NCBI GenBank assembly: GCA_007115705.1 | Contig: QXEO01000156.1 | Span: 620,001-684,000 of the forward strand | Reading direction: 5' to 3' | Source: Dactylis glomerata | Taxonomy: Eukaryota > Streptophyta > Magnoliopsida > Poales > Poaceae | DNA length: 64,000 nt | Part shown: piece after piece, positions 33,340 through 42,917 of the stretch | Numbering within the stretch: position 1 is the stretch's first letter | Layout: each line of letters opens with the position of its first letter | The notes under the pieces: generated by a model | Database searches by the model: none | What the model was told of the DNA's origin: nothing | The model's input: the letters and a program-made list of their open reading frames with translations, nothing else | Program-made: the position numbers and the translations under genes

Positions 33340-33410
33340 TGTGACAGTACTTGAGGGCAAAACTGAGTAGTACTAAGAAACCAAGGGCACGTAAATAGTA
33401 AATAGACTAA
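33340..33410 (+). repeat. Internal TIR-like sequence in Pack-MULE 1
   Basis: gagggcaaaactgagtagta followed by ccaagggcacgtaaatag aligns with the right TIR (ggggaaaactgagtacaact ... ctgagggcacgaaaatag) at roughly 80%. The core gaggg-a-aactgagt recurs near 33795, 33838 and 33880. This marks an old element end inside the present element. Confidence 0.6.
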
Positions 33411-34092
33411 GGGATTCAAACAAAATAATTACAAAATGAAAAATGCGTGTTTTGTACAATATAATTCATATTGGGCTACATCAAATTATTTGCAATTCAA
33501 ATATACATGAGTGTGACAATTATGGCCTCATTTAGACAAACTATGTTTTGGGGAAGATGTTTTGCAAAGGGGTTTGAGTGGAAAACCATGCATCTTCATA
33601 GCTACTAGTGATTATGAGAAGTGGCAATTTGTGGTAAAACATGATTTATCTATGTTGGTTAAGGTGGCAGGTTGCGTAGGAAGACTCCATGAGTAGGTGC
33701 CACTATGTTTTTATTTTTTTGGATTTTTTTGCGCATGAAATGACTCAATTAGCTATGTTAATCTCATTTGTTGACTCTCTGTTGACCAGCTACTTGAGGG
33801 TAGAACTGAGTATATTGCACTTGCCAGTCTAGTACTCGAGGGAAAAACTGAGTGCATATAAAATTTCTGAATAAGGCCCGAGGGTAGAACTGAGTACGCG
33901 TGTCGCGGTGCACGCTGCAGCCGTGCATAGCGGACGCGTGTTGCGGTACACCAAACGCCACCTTCGTCTTTATAGAGCCCCTCTTTCTCTCTCTCGACGC
34001 TTGCCCACTCTCATTCTCACTGCAACCGCCTCTCCTGTCCCATCATCTTCTCCACTTCGCGTCGAAAAACCCCCTAAGAAAAAACCCCGGCG
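33411..34092 (+). promoter_or_regulatory. Upstream region of the zf-XS-like gene with TATA-like box
   Basis: No ORF with a recognised domain. A TATA-like tctttatagagcccc lies near 33966, about 120 bp before the ATG at 34093, followed by a ctctctctct pyrimidine run typical of grass 5' leaders. The part at 33420-33780 is AT-rich and of unknown origin. Confidence 0.4.
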
Positions 34093-35278
34093 ATGGAGAA
34101 GCATGAGATGCCCATTGCCGACGTAGCCGCCGGCGCATCGGCCGCCGGCGCATCTTCCGGCGCATCGGCCGCCGGCGCATCTTCCGCCGGCGCATCGGCC
34201 GCCGGCCCCGTCCAGGCCCCCGTCGCTGCTTCCGACGTAGGCGCCGGCGCATCAGCCGCCGGCGCAATGGCCGCCGCCCCGTCCAGGCCCCGTCCAGGCC
34301 CCCGTCCAGGCACCCGTCCAGGCACCGTCAGGCACCGTCGATTGGGACCTGTACGAAGACCCGTACGAACCAGTGTCGTACGTCGCGCCGGCAAACCCCT
34401 ACGACACCAGCATCGTCGACGACTACCCGGAGGTAACCCTTTGTTCCCTTGTTCTTATGCCATTTCAATCCTTTTGTGTTAGATCTAGCATTATTAGGGT
34501 TCGTCTGTTCCTAGTTCAATCCTTTTATGATAGATCTAGCGTTATTAGGGTTCGTGTGTTCCTAGTTCAATCCTTTTATGATAGATCTAGCGTTATTAGG
34601 GTTAGTCTGTTCCTAGTTCAATCCTTTTATGATAGATCTAGCGTTATTATGATAGATCTAGCGTTATTAGTGTTTGTGATTTGCTTTTGTTTACGATTCG
34701 GTTAACTTATGTGAGTAATCAATCCCATCCCATTAATTTGTGCCGATGATGATGAATATTTGGGCACAAATTGATTCAGGGTTTGGTCTGTGAACAATTG
34801 GTGTGTACAAATTTGTTGTGCATGATCTTTGGTTCACTGACCCAAATCTTGGATATAAGTGTGTCCAATGTAACTGAGGCTTCTTTTTTTCGTGCCCATA
34901 TTATCATGCATGATCTTTTGTTCACTCTCTGTTCCGTCATCGCTGCAATTGACTCCGTATTTTTCGATCTTTGGTGCTACGTGACAGGTGCAGAGCAGCG
35001 ACGTCGACAGCGACGACGAGTCCTTCCACACCAAGACTCGTCACGTCCTCAGGAGGCTGCAGTCCGGCCATTACGATCGCCACTTTGCTCGAGGCGTTTA
35101 CAGGTGCCCCTTCTGCAACAGGAGGCTCCGCGCCACCGACTTCAACTGCCTGGTGAACCATGCCGAATCCCTTGGCAGTGCCACCGGCGGCGCTAGAGTT
35201 GGAACGACCGTGAACGTGCATGCGTTCATGGCCAAACACAAAGCACTTGGGATTCACCTGCGCAGCCTCCAAGCTTAA
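34093..35278 (+). pseudogene. zf-XS-like zinc-finger gene carried by Pack-MULE 1 (two exons, frameshift in exon 1)
   Basis: Exon 1 is 34093-34432 and exon 2 is 34988-35278 (ccggag|gtaacc ... gacag|gtgcag, phase 0). Exon 1 begins MEKHEMPIADVAAG, then repeats of AAGAS, and ends in DWDLYEDPYEP and DDYPE. The start and end of exon 1 lie in different frames, with the shift inside the gtccaggccccc repeats near 34280-34335. Exon 2 has an acidic start (DVDSDDESFHTK), then YRCPFCNRRL, LVNHAESLG and AKHKALGIHL. These match the CPFC...H...AKH pattern of the zf-XS domain found with XS domains in plant RNA-directed silencing proteins such as the SGS3/IDN2-FDM group. No XS domain follows. The domain call is by pattern recognition only. 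Confidence 0.6.
34460..34670 (+). repeat. Tandem repeats in the zf-XS gene intron, unit about 51 bp
   Basis: About four copies of cctagttcaatccttttatg followed by atagatctagcgttattagg lie within the single intron (34433-34987). Confidence 0.85.
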
Positions 35279-35728
35279 TCCCATGTAAAATGTAGCTTAT
35301 GTTGGATCTAGGGATCGGTAGTACTGTTGGATCTGTCCTCAATATATATATATATGCTATGTTGGCTGTTGTATGCAGCTTTTCCTATATTTGCTCGATT
35401 TATTATGCTGCTGTGAATTTATCCTCTACTAGCTTCTAGATTTGCTACTAGATTTGTTAACATATTGGGCAAAAAACGAGGGCCAAAAGGCAACAATCAT
35501 TAAAGAAAGACAGAGATAGAAGCTTCTCTAGATTTGATACTAATTTGGTGAAAAGAGAGAGAACTGTTACAGAGAGAGAGGGGAAAAAGGCGCTCTGAAA
35601 AATGCCAATTTGGGCCGAGAGAGACAAAACACGTACAACCAAACGCGGTCTCGTCCTGTCCCACGCGGTCCCGTTCTACCAGCCCCACGCGACGCGGCCC
35701 CACACGACGCGGCCCCACACGTCAGCAC
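35279..35728. other. 3' flank of the zf-XS-like gene within Pack-MULE 1
   Basis: It contains a short (at)n run near 35345 and a tandem cacgacgcggcccca pair near 35690. No gene seen. Confidence 0.4.
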
Positions 35729-35873
35729 GGAACGGTCAACTAAATGGCAAACCTCCCGTCCGAGCGTCTGCGAGGGGTTTCAAACTAGAGCGAGGGGAAA
35801 ACTGAGGAAAAACTAAGCGGCTGGGGAAAACTGAGTACAACTAAGGACCTGAGGGCACGAAAATAGAAATCCC
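35729..35873 (-). repeat. Right terminal inverted repeat of Pack-MULE 1
   Basis: Inverted partner of 31191-31335, followed by the TSD tagataata (35874-35882). Confidence 0.93.
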
Positions 35874-36129
35874 TAGATAATATGGCATACTTGAAGACAA
35901 CGTGCAATATAAATAAACTGAAATAAAAATGTCTATAATATTGAACAAATAAAAGATAAAATTACTTGGGAATTATGTCTTGCATTTCCAAATTCCAAAC
36001 CAGGGACCATCAAACTCAAGGCTCAATAACCTACATGATACAAAGAAAACTTAATTTTCAAGTGCAGAATAATATGACAGAAATCATAGTACTCACGTAG
36101 CTAAAATGTTCACATTACCTTTTACTTTA

Positions 36130-38448
36130 TTAGTACATTCGTTCTCTCCTAGCCATGAAATACTCGACCACTTGATCATTGGTGACTTTCTTCATTTGCT
36201 CTTTCTCCACATAACAAATAACATCATCACTTAAGCTATCATCATTGAGACGATTGCGCAAAAAAGTTTTCACCAGTTTCATAGCTGAAAAGCATCTCTC
36301 AACTGTAGCAGTAGCAACCGGCAACACAATAACTAGCTTCAACAACCGATAAAACAAAGGATACATAAGATGCCTCCTTGTCTCCACCATTTTTTTAGAA
36401 AGCTCGGTGATTGTTTCTATGTTGGAAAAGCTAACATCTGAGCGCACATCAGCAATATAGAGGCGTAGATCCTTATCAAGATCCCTCAGTTCACCAGAAT
36501 CAAAATCTTGAGGATATAGTTTAGCCAAATTTATCAAACTCTCCAAATTAAAATCACAAAATGAGTCTCTTGGACTCAAAGCCGCTGACCAAACAATAAG
36601 ATTGGAGGATGTCTCACTAAACTGACCATCAAGCTCTTGAACTAGCCAATCAAAAATATCATTGAAACAGTCAACTTGATAGTGATGTTTGTTGGTAATT
36701 CCAGTTGCTTGTCTTCTCTTTTTTGGATTAACATAGGCTTGTTCCATGTCCAACTCTTCAATATCATGTTTCTCACAAAAATCATGAACTTCAACAAGCA
36801 GAGATTCCCATCCACCTTCTCTAAGTTCATTCAAAACAATTCTAGTTGACTTCACACATTTCATGGCATTTACTATATCTTGATCCTTCCACTGCAATGC
36901 TAATGACAATGTGTTTGTAGTTGCAAGAACTGTCAACATGAGATGCAAATAGAAGACAAAATCAAAAGACTGAAAGTACACTAGAAGACCATTTGCTTGG
37001 TCTCTATTTGTTCTGTCAGTGTCTTCTTCTCCCACATATTCTAGAACTTTAATAACTGACCGAAACAAGTCAACCAAGCTTTTAAGTGTTTTACCATGTG
37101 AACCCCAACGAGTGTCTCCGGGTCTTTGAAGGCATTGCTCTTGATTTAGCCCTGTGCCTGTTGTAAGCTGTCCACATCCTAAAGCTTTGCTCATTTCTTC
37201 AAGATTGATATCTCTAATCATATCCCTGCGCTTGGCAGATCCACCCACCACATTTATCAAGGTAGTAATCATACTAAAAAAATTGCTAACTTCTTTATGC
37301 TTCCTTACCACAGCCACAACAACTAACTGAAGTTGGTGAGCAAAGCAGTGGACATAATAAGCTGTGCTATTTTCTCTCATTATTAGTGACTTGAGGCCAT
37401 TGAATTGACCTGACATATTACTAGCACCATCATATCCTTGTCCTCTAACTTGATTATAACTCAGCTTATATTTTGCAAATAAGGAATCAATTGCAGTCTT
37501 GAGGTATGAAGAAGTTGTTTCTTTGACATGAACAAGACCAACAAAACTTTCTTTAGAATCTCCAGAACTATCAACATACCTTAAGGCCACTGCCATCTGT
37601 TCTTTGCAAGAGACATCCCTAGATTCATCAACAAGCAAACAAAACACATTATTGTCAACTTCTTTTAGAATAGATTGCACTATCACATGTGCAAAACCTT
37701 CAGCAATATCTTTCTGGACCTGCGGAGAACCCATCATAGCATTCTTTGCAGCATCTTTTCCCATAGCCTTTCCTACAACTGGATCATGCTCAGCTATAAG
37801 GTCACGAACTTCCAAGAAATTACCTTTATTATAAGAGTTCTTTGACTCATCATGGCCTCGAAAAGGCAATCCTTGCTTGAGCAATAGTCTAGCTGCATCG
37901 ATTGAGGCATTCAGTCGAGTAAAGTAAGCTTTCTTTGCAGCTTCACTTTGAATGGTAATGGTAACATCAATGTGCTGATCTTTTTTTAGTAAATCAACAC
38001 ATTTTTTCATTGCTTGATTATGGATACTACCAACACCACCAACATGATCTTTTAGCCTTGCCTTCATATGCCAGCTATCCCAACCATTCACAACAAATGC
38101 CTCATATCCAGCTTCCTTCTTGTTGCCCCGGTCCCTAAACAAGAAACAACAAAAACAATATGCTTTGTCCTTCTCTTTACTATATTCAAGCCAGCTTCCA
38201 AATTCATCAAACCAATCGGGATTGAACTTCCTTCTTTTTTCACCATACATAGTACATGGAAAAGCAAAATCTCTTGGCTGGCAAGGTCCATTAACCAAAT
38301 ATTTTCTTCTTACCAGCTCTTTTAAATTTGGATGATACTTTTCTATCAGTTTTCGCTTGCCTGGATCATATTGAATTTCCTCTTTCCAATTAATCTCTTC
38401 TGGAACATCTTGAGATGTTGCTTTTCTTTTGACAACGAATCTATCCAT
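36130..38448 (-). CDS. hAT transposase (TTF-type zinc finger, DUF4371-like, C-terminal dimerisation domain)
   Basis: Start MDRFVVKRK at 38448. The frame is open further upstream to 38559, but that part is hydrophobic and unlike family N-termini. The protein has 772 residues and no stops. In order: a TTF-type zinc finger (about 90-180: CFCCFLFRDRG, GWDSWHMKARLKDHVG, H-N); a DUF4371-type catalytic region with LLVDESRDVSCKEQMAVALR, YYVHCFAHQLQL and GDTRWGSH; and the hAT C-terminal dimerisation region VLPVATATVERCFSAMK near residue 705. Such proteins cut and paste elements with 8-bp TSDs, as seen here. It reads from the right end inward, with GC-rich 5' sequence at 38600-39000. It is potentially functional, but the element is 4.7 kb larger because of the MULE. 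Confidence 0.9.
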   Translation of the reverse strand: MDRFVVKRKATSQDVPEEINWKEEIQYDPGKRKLIEKYHPNLKELVRRKYLVNGPCQPRDFAFPCTMYGEKRRKFNPDWFDEFGSWLEYSKEKDKAYCFCCFLFRDRGNKKEAGYEAFVVNGWDSWHMKARLKDHVGGVGSIHNQAMKKCVDLLKKDQHIDVTITIQSEAAKKAYFTRLNASIDAARLLLKQGLPFRGHDESKNSYNKGNFLEVRDLIAEHDPVVGKAMGKDAAKNAMMGSPQVQKDIAEGFAHVIVQSILKEVDNNVFCLLVDESRDVSCKEQMAVALRYVDSSGDSKESFVGLVHVKETTSSYLKTAIDSLFAKYKLSYNQVRGQGYDGASNMSGQFNGLKSLIMRENSTAYYVHCFAHQLQLVVVAVVRKHKEVSNFFSMITTLINVVGGSAKRRDMIRDINLEEMSKALGCGQLTTGTGLNQEQCLQRPGDTRWGSHGKTLKSLVDLFRSVIKVLEYVGEEDTDRTNRDQANGLLVYFQSFDFVFYLHLMLTVLATTNTLSLALQWKDQDIVNAMKCVKSTRIVLNELREGGWESLLVEVHDFCEKHDIEELDMEQAYVNPKKRRQATGITNKHHYQVDCFNDIFDWLVQELDGQFSETSSNLIVWSAALSPRDSFCDFNLESLINLAKLYPQDFDSGELRDLDKDLRLYIADVRSDVSFSNIETITELSKKMVETRRHLMYPLFYRLLKLVIVLPVATATVERCFSAMKLVKTFLRNRLNDDSLSDDVICYVEKEQMKKVTNDQVVEYFMARRERMY

Positions 38449-39158
38449 TATAATCCAGCCTACATTCATAAATAAATATTTTATATGAGATTTAAAAATT
38501 ACTAATACATATACCCTGCACAAACCTAACCATAAGCCTACAATTTTCATGAAATTCATCTACATCCAACAATCCTCTCAGGTCTCAAATAATGATTAGA
38601 ATAAAATCAGAGAATTTTCAGCAGAATTACCAATAGAGTTGGAGTAATTCGGCGGACTAGGACTCTAGGAGGCTCAGGCGGATTGGATGAAGAATGGCCG
38701 GCGGCAGCGATGTCTTGAACTGTTGATCCGATCCGATCCGATCGCAGGTGGGCAGAGAAGGCCTGGGAGCTGGGGCGGAGCGCTGGAGACGCGGCGGTCA
38801 TGCAGAGACGGTTTCGCTTCTCGCGCTATGTCTCGCAAGTCAAAGCGGCGCGACGCTTTGTCTAGCTACGATTCTGTTTGCTGAAACCCATCGATACCTA
38901 GCACTAGCACGTCCCCGCGTACGATCGCTGATCGCAGAGAATGTCTGCGGTCGAGCGTCGACCGACCGCTCGTCCAGGACCGCTCGCGAGTTGCCATGCC
39001 CAGTTAGCGACACCAAAATGGGCCAGCTCGCCCCACCCTGATGCACCAATCTCGGCCCACCCTGATGCACCAGCTTATTACAGATGGTAAGTAGTACTGA
39101 AAAAAATTCGGACCCGTATTCCTGTGCATCAGGGAAGGCCCATTGGGCTCCGCCCCTG
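38449..39158 (-). promoter_or_regulatory. 5' region and right end of the hAT element
   Basis: Upstream of the transposase is a short AT-rich stretch and a GC-rich segment with gatccgatccgatccgatcg near 38725. At the outer edge are three copies of the ccctgatgcac subterminal motif before CTCCGCCCCTG. ORFs here have no supported product. Confidence 0.5.
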
Positions 39159-39351
39159 GACACAAGAGACTTTCTGTATCGTAATTGCAGGGTTGTTTGA
39201 GAGGGATAGCTTTGACCTCTTCCTCCCTGAGTTCGATAAACCTTGTGTGATCCACTTAAGGGAAACTTGCTGCTGCTCTACAAACCTCTGCACTTGGAGG
39301 CCCAACACTGTCTACAAGAACAGAAGCGTGTGTAGACATCAAGCTCTTTTC

Positions 39352-39369
39352 TGGCGCCGTTGCCGGGGA
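39352..39369 (+). promoter_or_regulatory. Primer binding site of A1 (tRNA-Asp type)
   Basis: TGGCGCCGTTGCCGGGGA, ten bases after the LTR end TAGACATCA. Confidence 0.88.
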
Positions 39370-39481
39370 GGTAAGGTAAAAGGTACTCGCATCCTCCTGT
39401 GTGAGTGCTCGGAGTTATTTCCTTTAGATTCTGCAATTTTATCTTTTTGTTTCTTGTTTTTATTTTCACTAGTTAGGCTTA

Positions 39482-40329
39482 ATGGAAAACAAAGAGTTCT
39501 TTAGTATTTTTCCTGAGTTTAGATATGAAGTGTTTGAAGAGAAAATTAAAAAACCTTTGGAGCTTAATTTGCATACTAATAGTGTTGTTAGTATGAATGC
39601 TTTAAATACCGTTATTACTAATGCTATAGGAAAGTCTAAGCTTGGGAAGCTGGTTTTGTTAAGCATGGTATTTTTAGTTCCCCAGCTTTAGCAGAGAAAA
39701 TTTGCTCTGATGATATTTTATCTCCCATATGTGATGCTCCTTCTTATGATGATATGTTTGAAGAATATGCTTTGCGAAATAGCAGTTCTTTAGCTTGTGA
39801 TGATACTAAACCTCTAGTTTATGATGGCTATGATGATGAGTATAATGTTTTCAATTCACCTACTTTTGAGGAGAAAATTAGTTATGATTACAATATGCCT
39901 CCTATTTATGATGATTATGGTGATGAGAATAATTATTCTATTGAATTTGCTCCTACTACTATTGTTCCTGTGGTGAGTATTAATTCTTTTATGCATGTGG
40001 CTCATGATAGGGATGCTTTATGTGATAGTTATATTGTTAGTTCTATTCATGATGCTACTGAAAGTTATTATGAGAGAGGGAAACATGGTTTGATGGATCT
40101 CAACAATATTGAGTTTCCCCTCTTTATGTTGCAATTCTTGAAGTTATACTTGTTTTGCCTTCCTATGCTTTTTGCTTTGCGCTTTTATGACTTGTCTCTT
40201 TACAAGACTATTTTTCATAGGAAGTGGTTTAGATTTAAATGTGTTCCATACTTGCTTTTTGATGCTCTCAATTGCTTTAAGTTCCTATATGGCGCCTTTG
40301 CCTCAAGCTCTTATATGGCGGCCACATGA
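39482..40329 (+). pseudogene. gag: A1 gag remnant lacking the capsid domain
   Basis: It starts MENKEFFSIFPEFRYEVFEE. A lost base in aagcttgggaag (about 39646) shifts the frame after 56 residues. The original frame then runs EKICSDDILSPICDAPSYDD and MFEEYALRNSSSLACDD to the hydrophobic FLKLYLFCLPMLFALRF end. Compared with A2 and A3, everything from the capsid domain through the zinc knuckle and Lys-rich stretch is missing at the SPICD/APSYDDMF junction, roughly 500 residues. The frame downstream still reads SSKALKKSTL.R as in B. A1 therefore lacks even gag function. Confidence 0.8.
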
Positions 40330-42917
40330 GCATCTTTGCAAATTACTGCGCCTAGCTCAAAGGCGTTAAAGAAAAGCACTCTTAGGAGATAACCCATTGT
40401 TTATTTTCAGTACTTTTTCTTTTATTTGAGTCTTGGAAGTTATTACTACTGTAATAACCGCTCCTTATCCTTTTTATTTCGTTGTTGTGCCAAGAGAAGC
40501 CTCTAATTTGAGTGAGGTAAAGATTTGGGGATGTTGCTGTCCTAAAACTGTTTTCGGTGCTGCACCGTAAAAATTCGTATAAATTCTCTGTATACCTTTT
40601 GGACCTGCTATTTCTTGTGCATATGCCCCAGGTTATATCCAAACATTTGTTAGTTGAACACTTTTTGATTTGAGCAACAGAAAACCCCTAAAAAATTCGA
40701 CCTTTATCAGCTGTTCAGTTTTGATAGAAACTTGCCAATATTTGTGTTTGCCACTTTATCGTTTTCTTTTGAGTTCTTTTGATCATGGAACTTTTTGGGA
40801 AGTTGCTACAGTAGTATTTGCTATATATGTGGTGGTTTTGAGTTGAAACCTGAAGCAAAAAGAGGTTGATTATATGTTATGCTTACACTAATGTTGCTAA
40901 TAGATTTGTGTTTAGTTTTGTATGAAGGAAGTTTTCAAGTGTAGGGATTGGAGAATGATGAGATGAGTTGAAGAATAGACAAAAGCTCAAGATTGGGGAT
41001 GCCCATGCATCACCCCAAGAAATATCCAAGAAGTACAAGCGTCAAAGCTTGGGGATGCCCCCGAGGCACCCCTTCTTCATCGGCAAAAATCAGGTCACCT
41101 TTCAAGACACTATATTTTTATTGCTTCATGCACTATGTGTTTTTCTTGGAGCGTCAGTTGTTTTTGTTTTCAGTATTAGTTTAGTTTAGTTTGCTGCAAT
41201 AAATGGTTAGATCACATCATGTTTCTTTTGGAGGAGATGAACTCGCTTTTCATTTGCCAAGAACACTCAGTTTTCACTCTTATCGTTCAACGAGTGTTTT
41301 TCTTTTTTTGCTACTGCTTTTGGTTTTCGATTTTCGCCTTGATTTGCGTTCAGATCTTGTTATATCTTTTCATCAAGGTATATTTTTGCCTCTGGTCTTT
41401 ATTGGTTTTTATCAAAAGAGGTGTTTATAAAAAGTTCGAATGGTGTTGGAAAAGAGAAAAAGCTTTATGCAAAAAAGTGGTACAAGAAGGAGCTTGTGTA
41501 GACTGCGACTTAGGCTTTTGCATGTCGTGCTTGATGTCTTTTTGATAGTATACTTAGTGGTTTTGCTATAGCATGACTTGTCTCAAATAACTGAGATTGC
41601 TTAATGAGCCTTTGAAAAAACCATGCGTTGTTTTTATCGTTTGGAAGCATTATTTTGGTTTTCTCCTTGATGCTTTATTTGGGTTGACTTGGCGCATGCT
41701 CACACATGTTAGACTCTTACAAAGTCGCCAATAGCCTCTATGATCATTTAGTTTTTGACTTTTGATGCCATCTGATGCTTCTTTTAATGTCGCTTTGTCG
41801 CTATGCATGATTATGGCCGTTATTGCTCTCTTAGTTGGTCGCTCCCTGTCTTTTGCTAGCCCTCATTTTGTACTGAGTATGAGCTCTACTCGTGCATCCA
41901 ACTCCCAAAAACCAAGTTTGCCATTGTGTCCACTATAAACTCCTATGCATGGTATTTGTAAGCCATTCCAAAGTAAATTTTCATGTGCTACCTTTCAAAA
42001 ACTTTCAACTACTTCTCGTTTTGTGCCACTATTTTTAGCTCATGGGGACGTAGTGGTCGGATTTGCTATCTTCCATATTGCTTATTCCAAAAAGAAAAAA
42101 AAAAGAGAAAAAAAAGAAAGAAAAAAGGCACTCCTCCATGGAAAGTGAAGGTTGGTGGGCACCCGATGGAATCGGTTAGCCATGGTTTGTGAAAGGGAAA
42201 AAAGGTGGGGAGGAGTGCCAAGCTTTATAAAAGAGCACAAAAGTGCCAATCTCTCTCTCAAAAACTTGCTTCATTTTTGTATGGAAGATAGTAAGAACCC
42301 CATTGCCAGTCGTTGACAAAGACAACCACCTCTCAAAACCAATTTTTATCTCTCTATTTTACAAATGAAAAGCTCTAGCACATGTTTAATCACTGCTTCC
42401 CTCTGCGAAGGGCCCTTCTTTTACTTTTATGTTGAGTCACCACCTTCTACCTTTATGCACCATTAAGAGAGCATAGTTGTCATTCTGAGTATAATGTGCA
42501 TTGTCCCAAAGTTTTCATTGATTCATTCATGACTATGGTTTCACTTGTTCTTAGATTATTTGTATCTAGTCGCCCTCTTAAACTTGAAGGTGTCCTATGC
42601 ATTTATGTTTTGCTCTCCATGAAGGACAAGCTGAAAACCATTTGTATGTTTTTCCTTATGATTTGAACACACGTTTGACTTTCATTGTTTCATTATTTAT
42701 GATCTTTTGTTTGTGTTCTTTTTCATGTTATAACATGGTTGCTAAGTTTCTATTATCAAGATTATGTCTTTCATGCCCATGTTTTAAGTTCTTTGATCTC
42801 AGCACTCAATGCTTACATATTTGATCAAGATTGTGTAGGTGCATGTCACCTCAAAAATTATTTCTTTTGTTATCACTTACCTACTCGAGGACGAGCAGGA
42901 GTTGAGCTTGGGGATGC
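40330..42917 (+). other. Non-coding tail of A1 with polypurine tract
   Basis: It is collinear with the tails of A2, A3 and B. It has paired agcttggggatgccc-like blocks near 40990 and 41045, a poly-A/G stretch near 42095, and the purine tract gaggacgagcaggagttgag followed by cttggggatgc just before the LTR at 42918. No supported gene. Confidence 0.75.

Larger units (their letters stand above)
31191..35873 (+). mobile_element. Pack-MULE 1: Mutator-like element carrying two host-type genes
   Basis: Long inverted repeats of about 145 bp (31191-31335 and 35729-35873), roughly 94% identical by eye, start gggatttctattttcgtgcc. The 9-bp TSD tagataata is at 31182-31190 and 35874-35882. No transposase inside. 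Cargo: a two-exon GRF zinc-finger gene, a tandem array, a palindromic region, an internal TIR-like sequence and a two-exon zf-XS-like gene. Confidence 0.93.
31076..39158 (-). mobile_element. hAT DNA transposon with uninterrupted transposase ORF, containing Pack-MULE 1
   Basis: The ends are CAGGGGCGGAGC, a perfect 12-bp inverted repeat, with an 8-bp TSD gacacaag at 31068-31075 and 39159-39166. Removing the MULE and its TSD copy gives about 3.4 kb, a normal size for an autonomous hAT. The subterminal motif ccctgatgcac occurs at 31102-31112, 39036-39046 and 39060-39070, and inverted at 39124-39134. The transposase lies on the minus strand. Confidence 0.94.
29706..39341 (+). repeat. 5' LTR of A1, split by hAT
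   Basis: The parts are 29706-31075 and 39167-39341 (1370 + 175 = 1545 bp). The hAT TSD gacacaag is at 31068-31075 and 39159-39166. The GC-rich inverted repeat is near 29984-30040 and a TATA-like cctataagaagcc near 30075. Confidence 0.92.
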
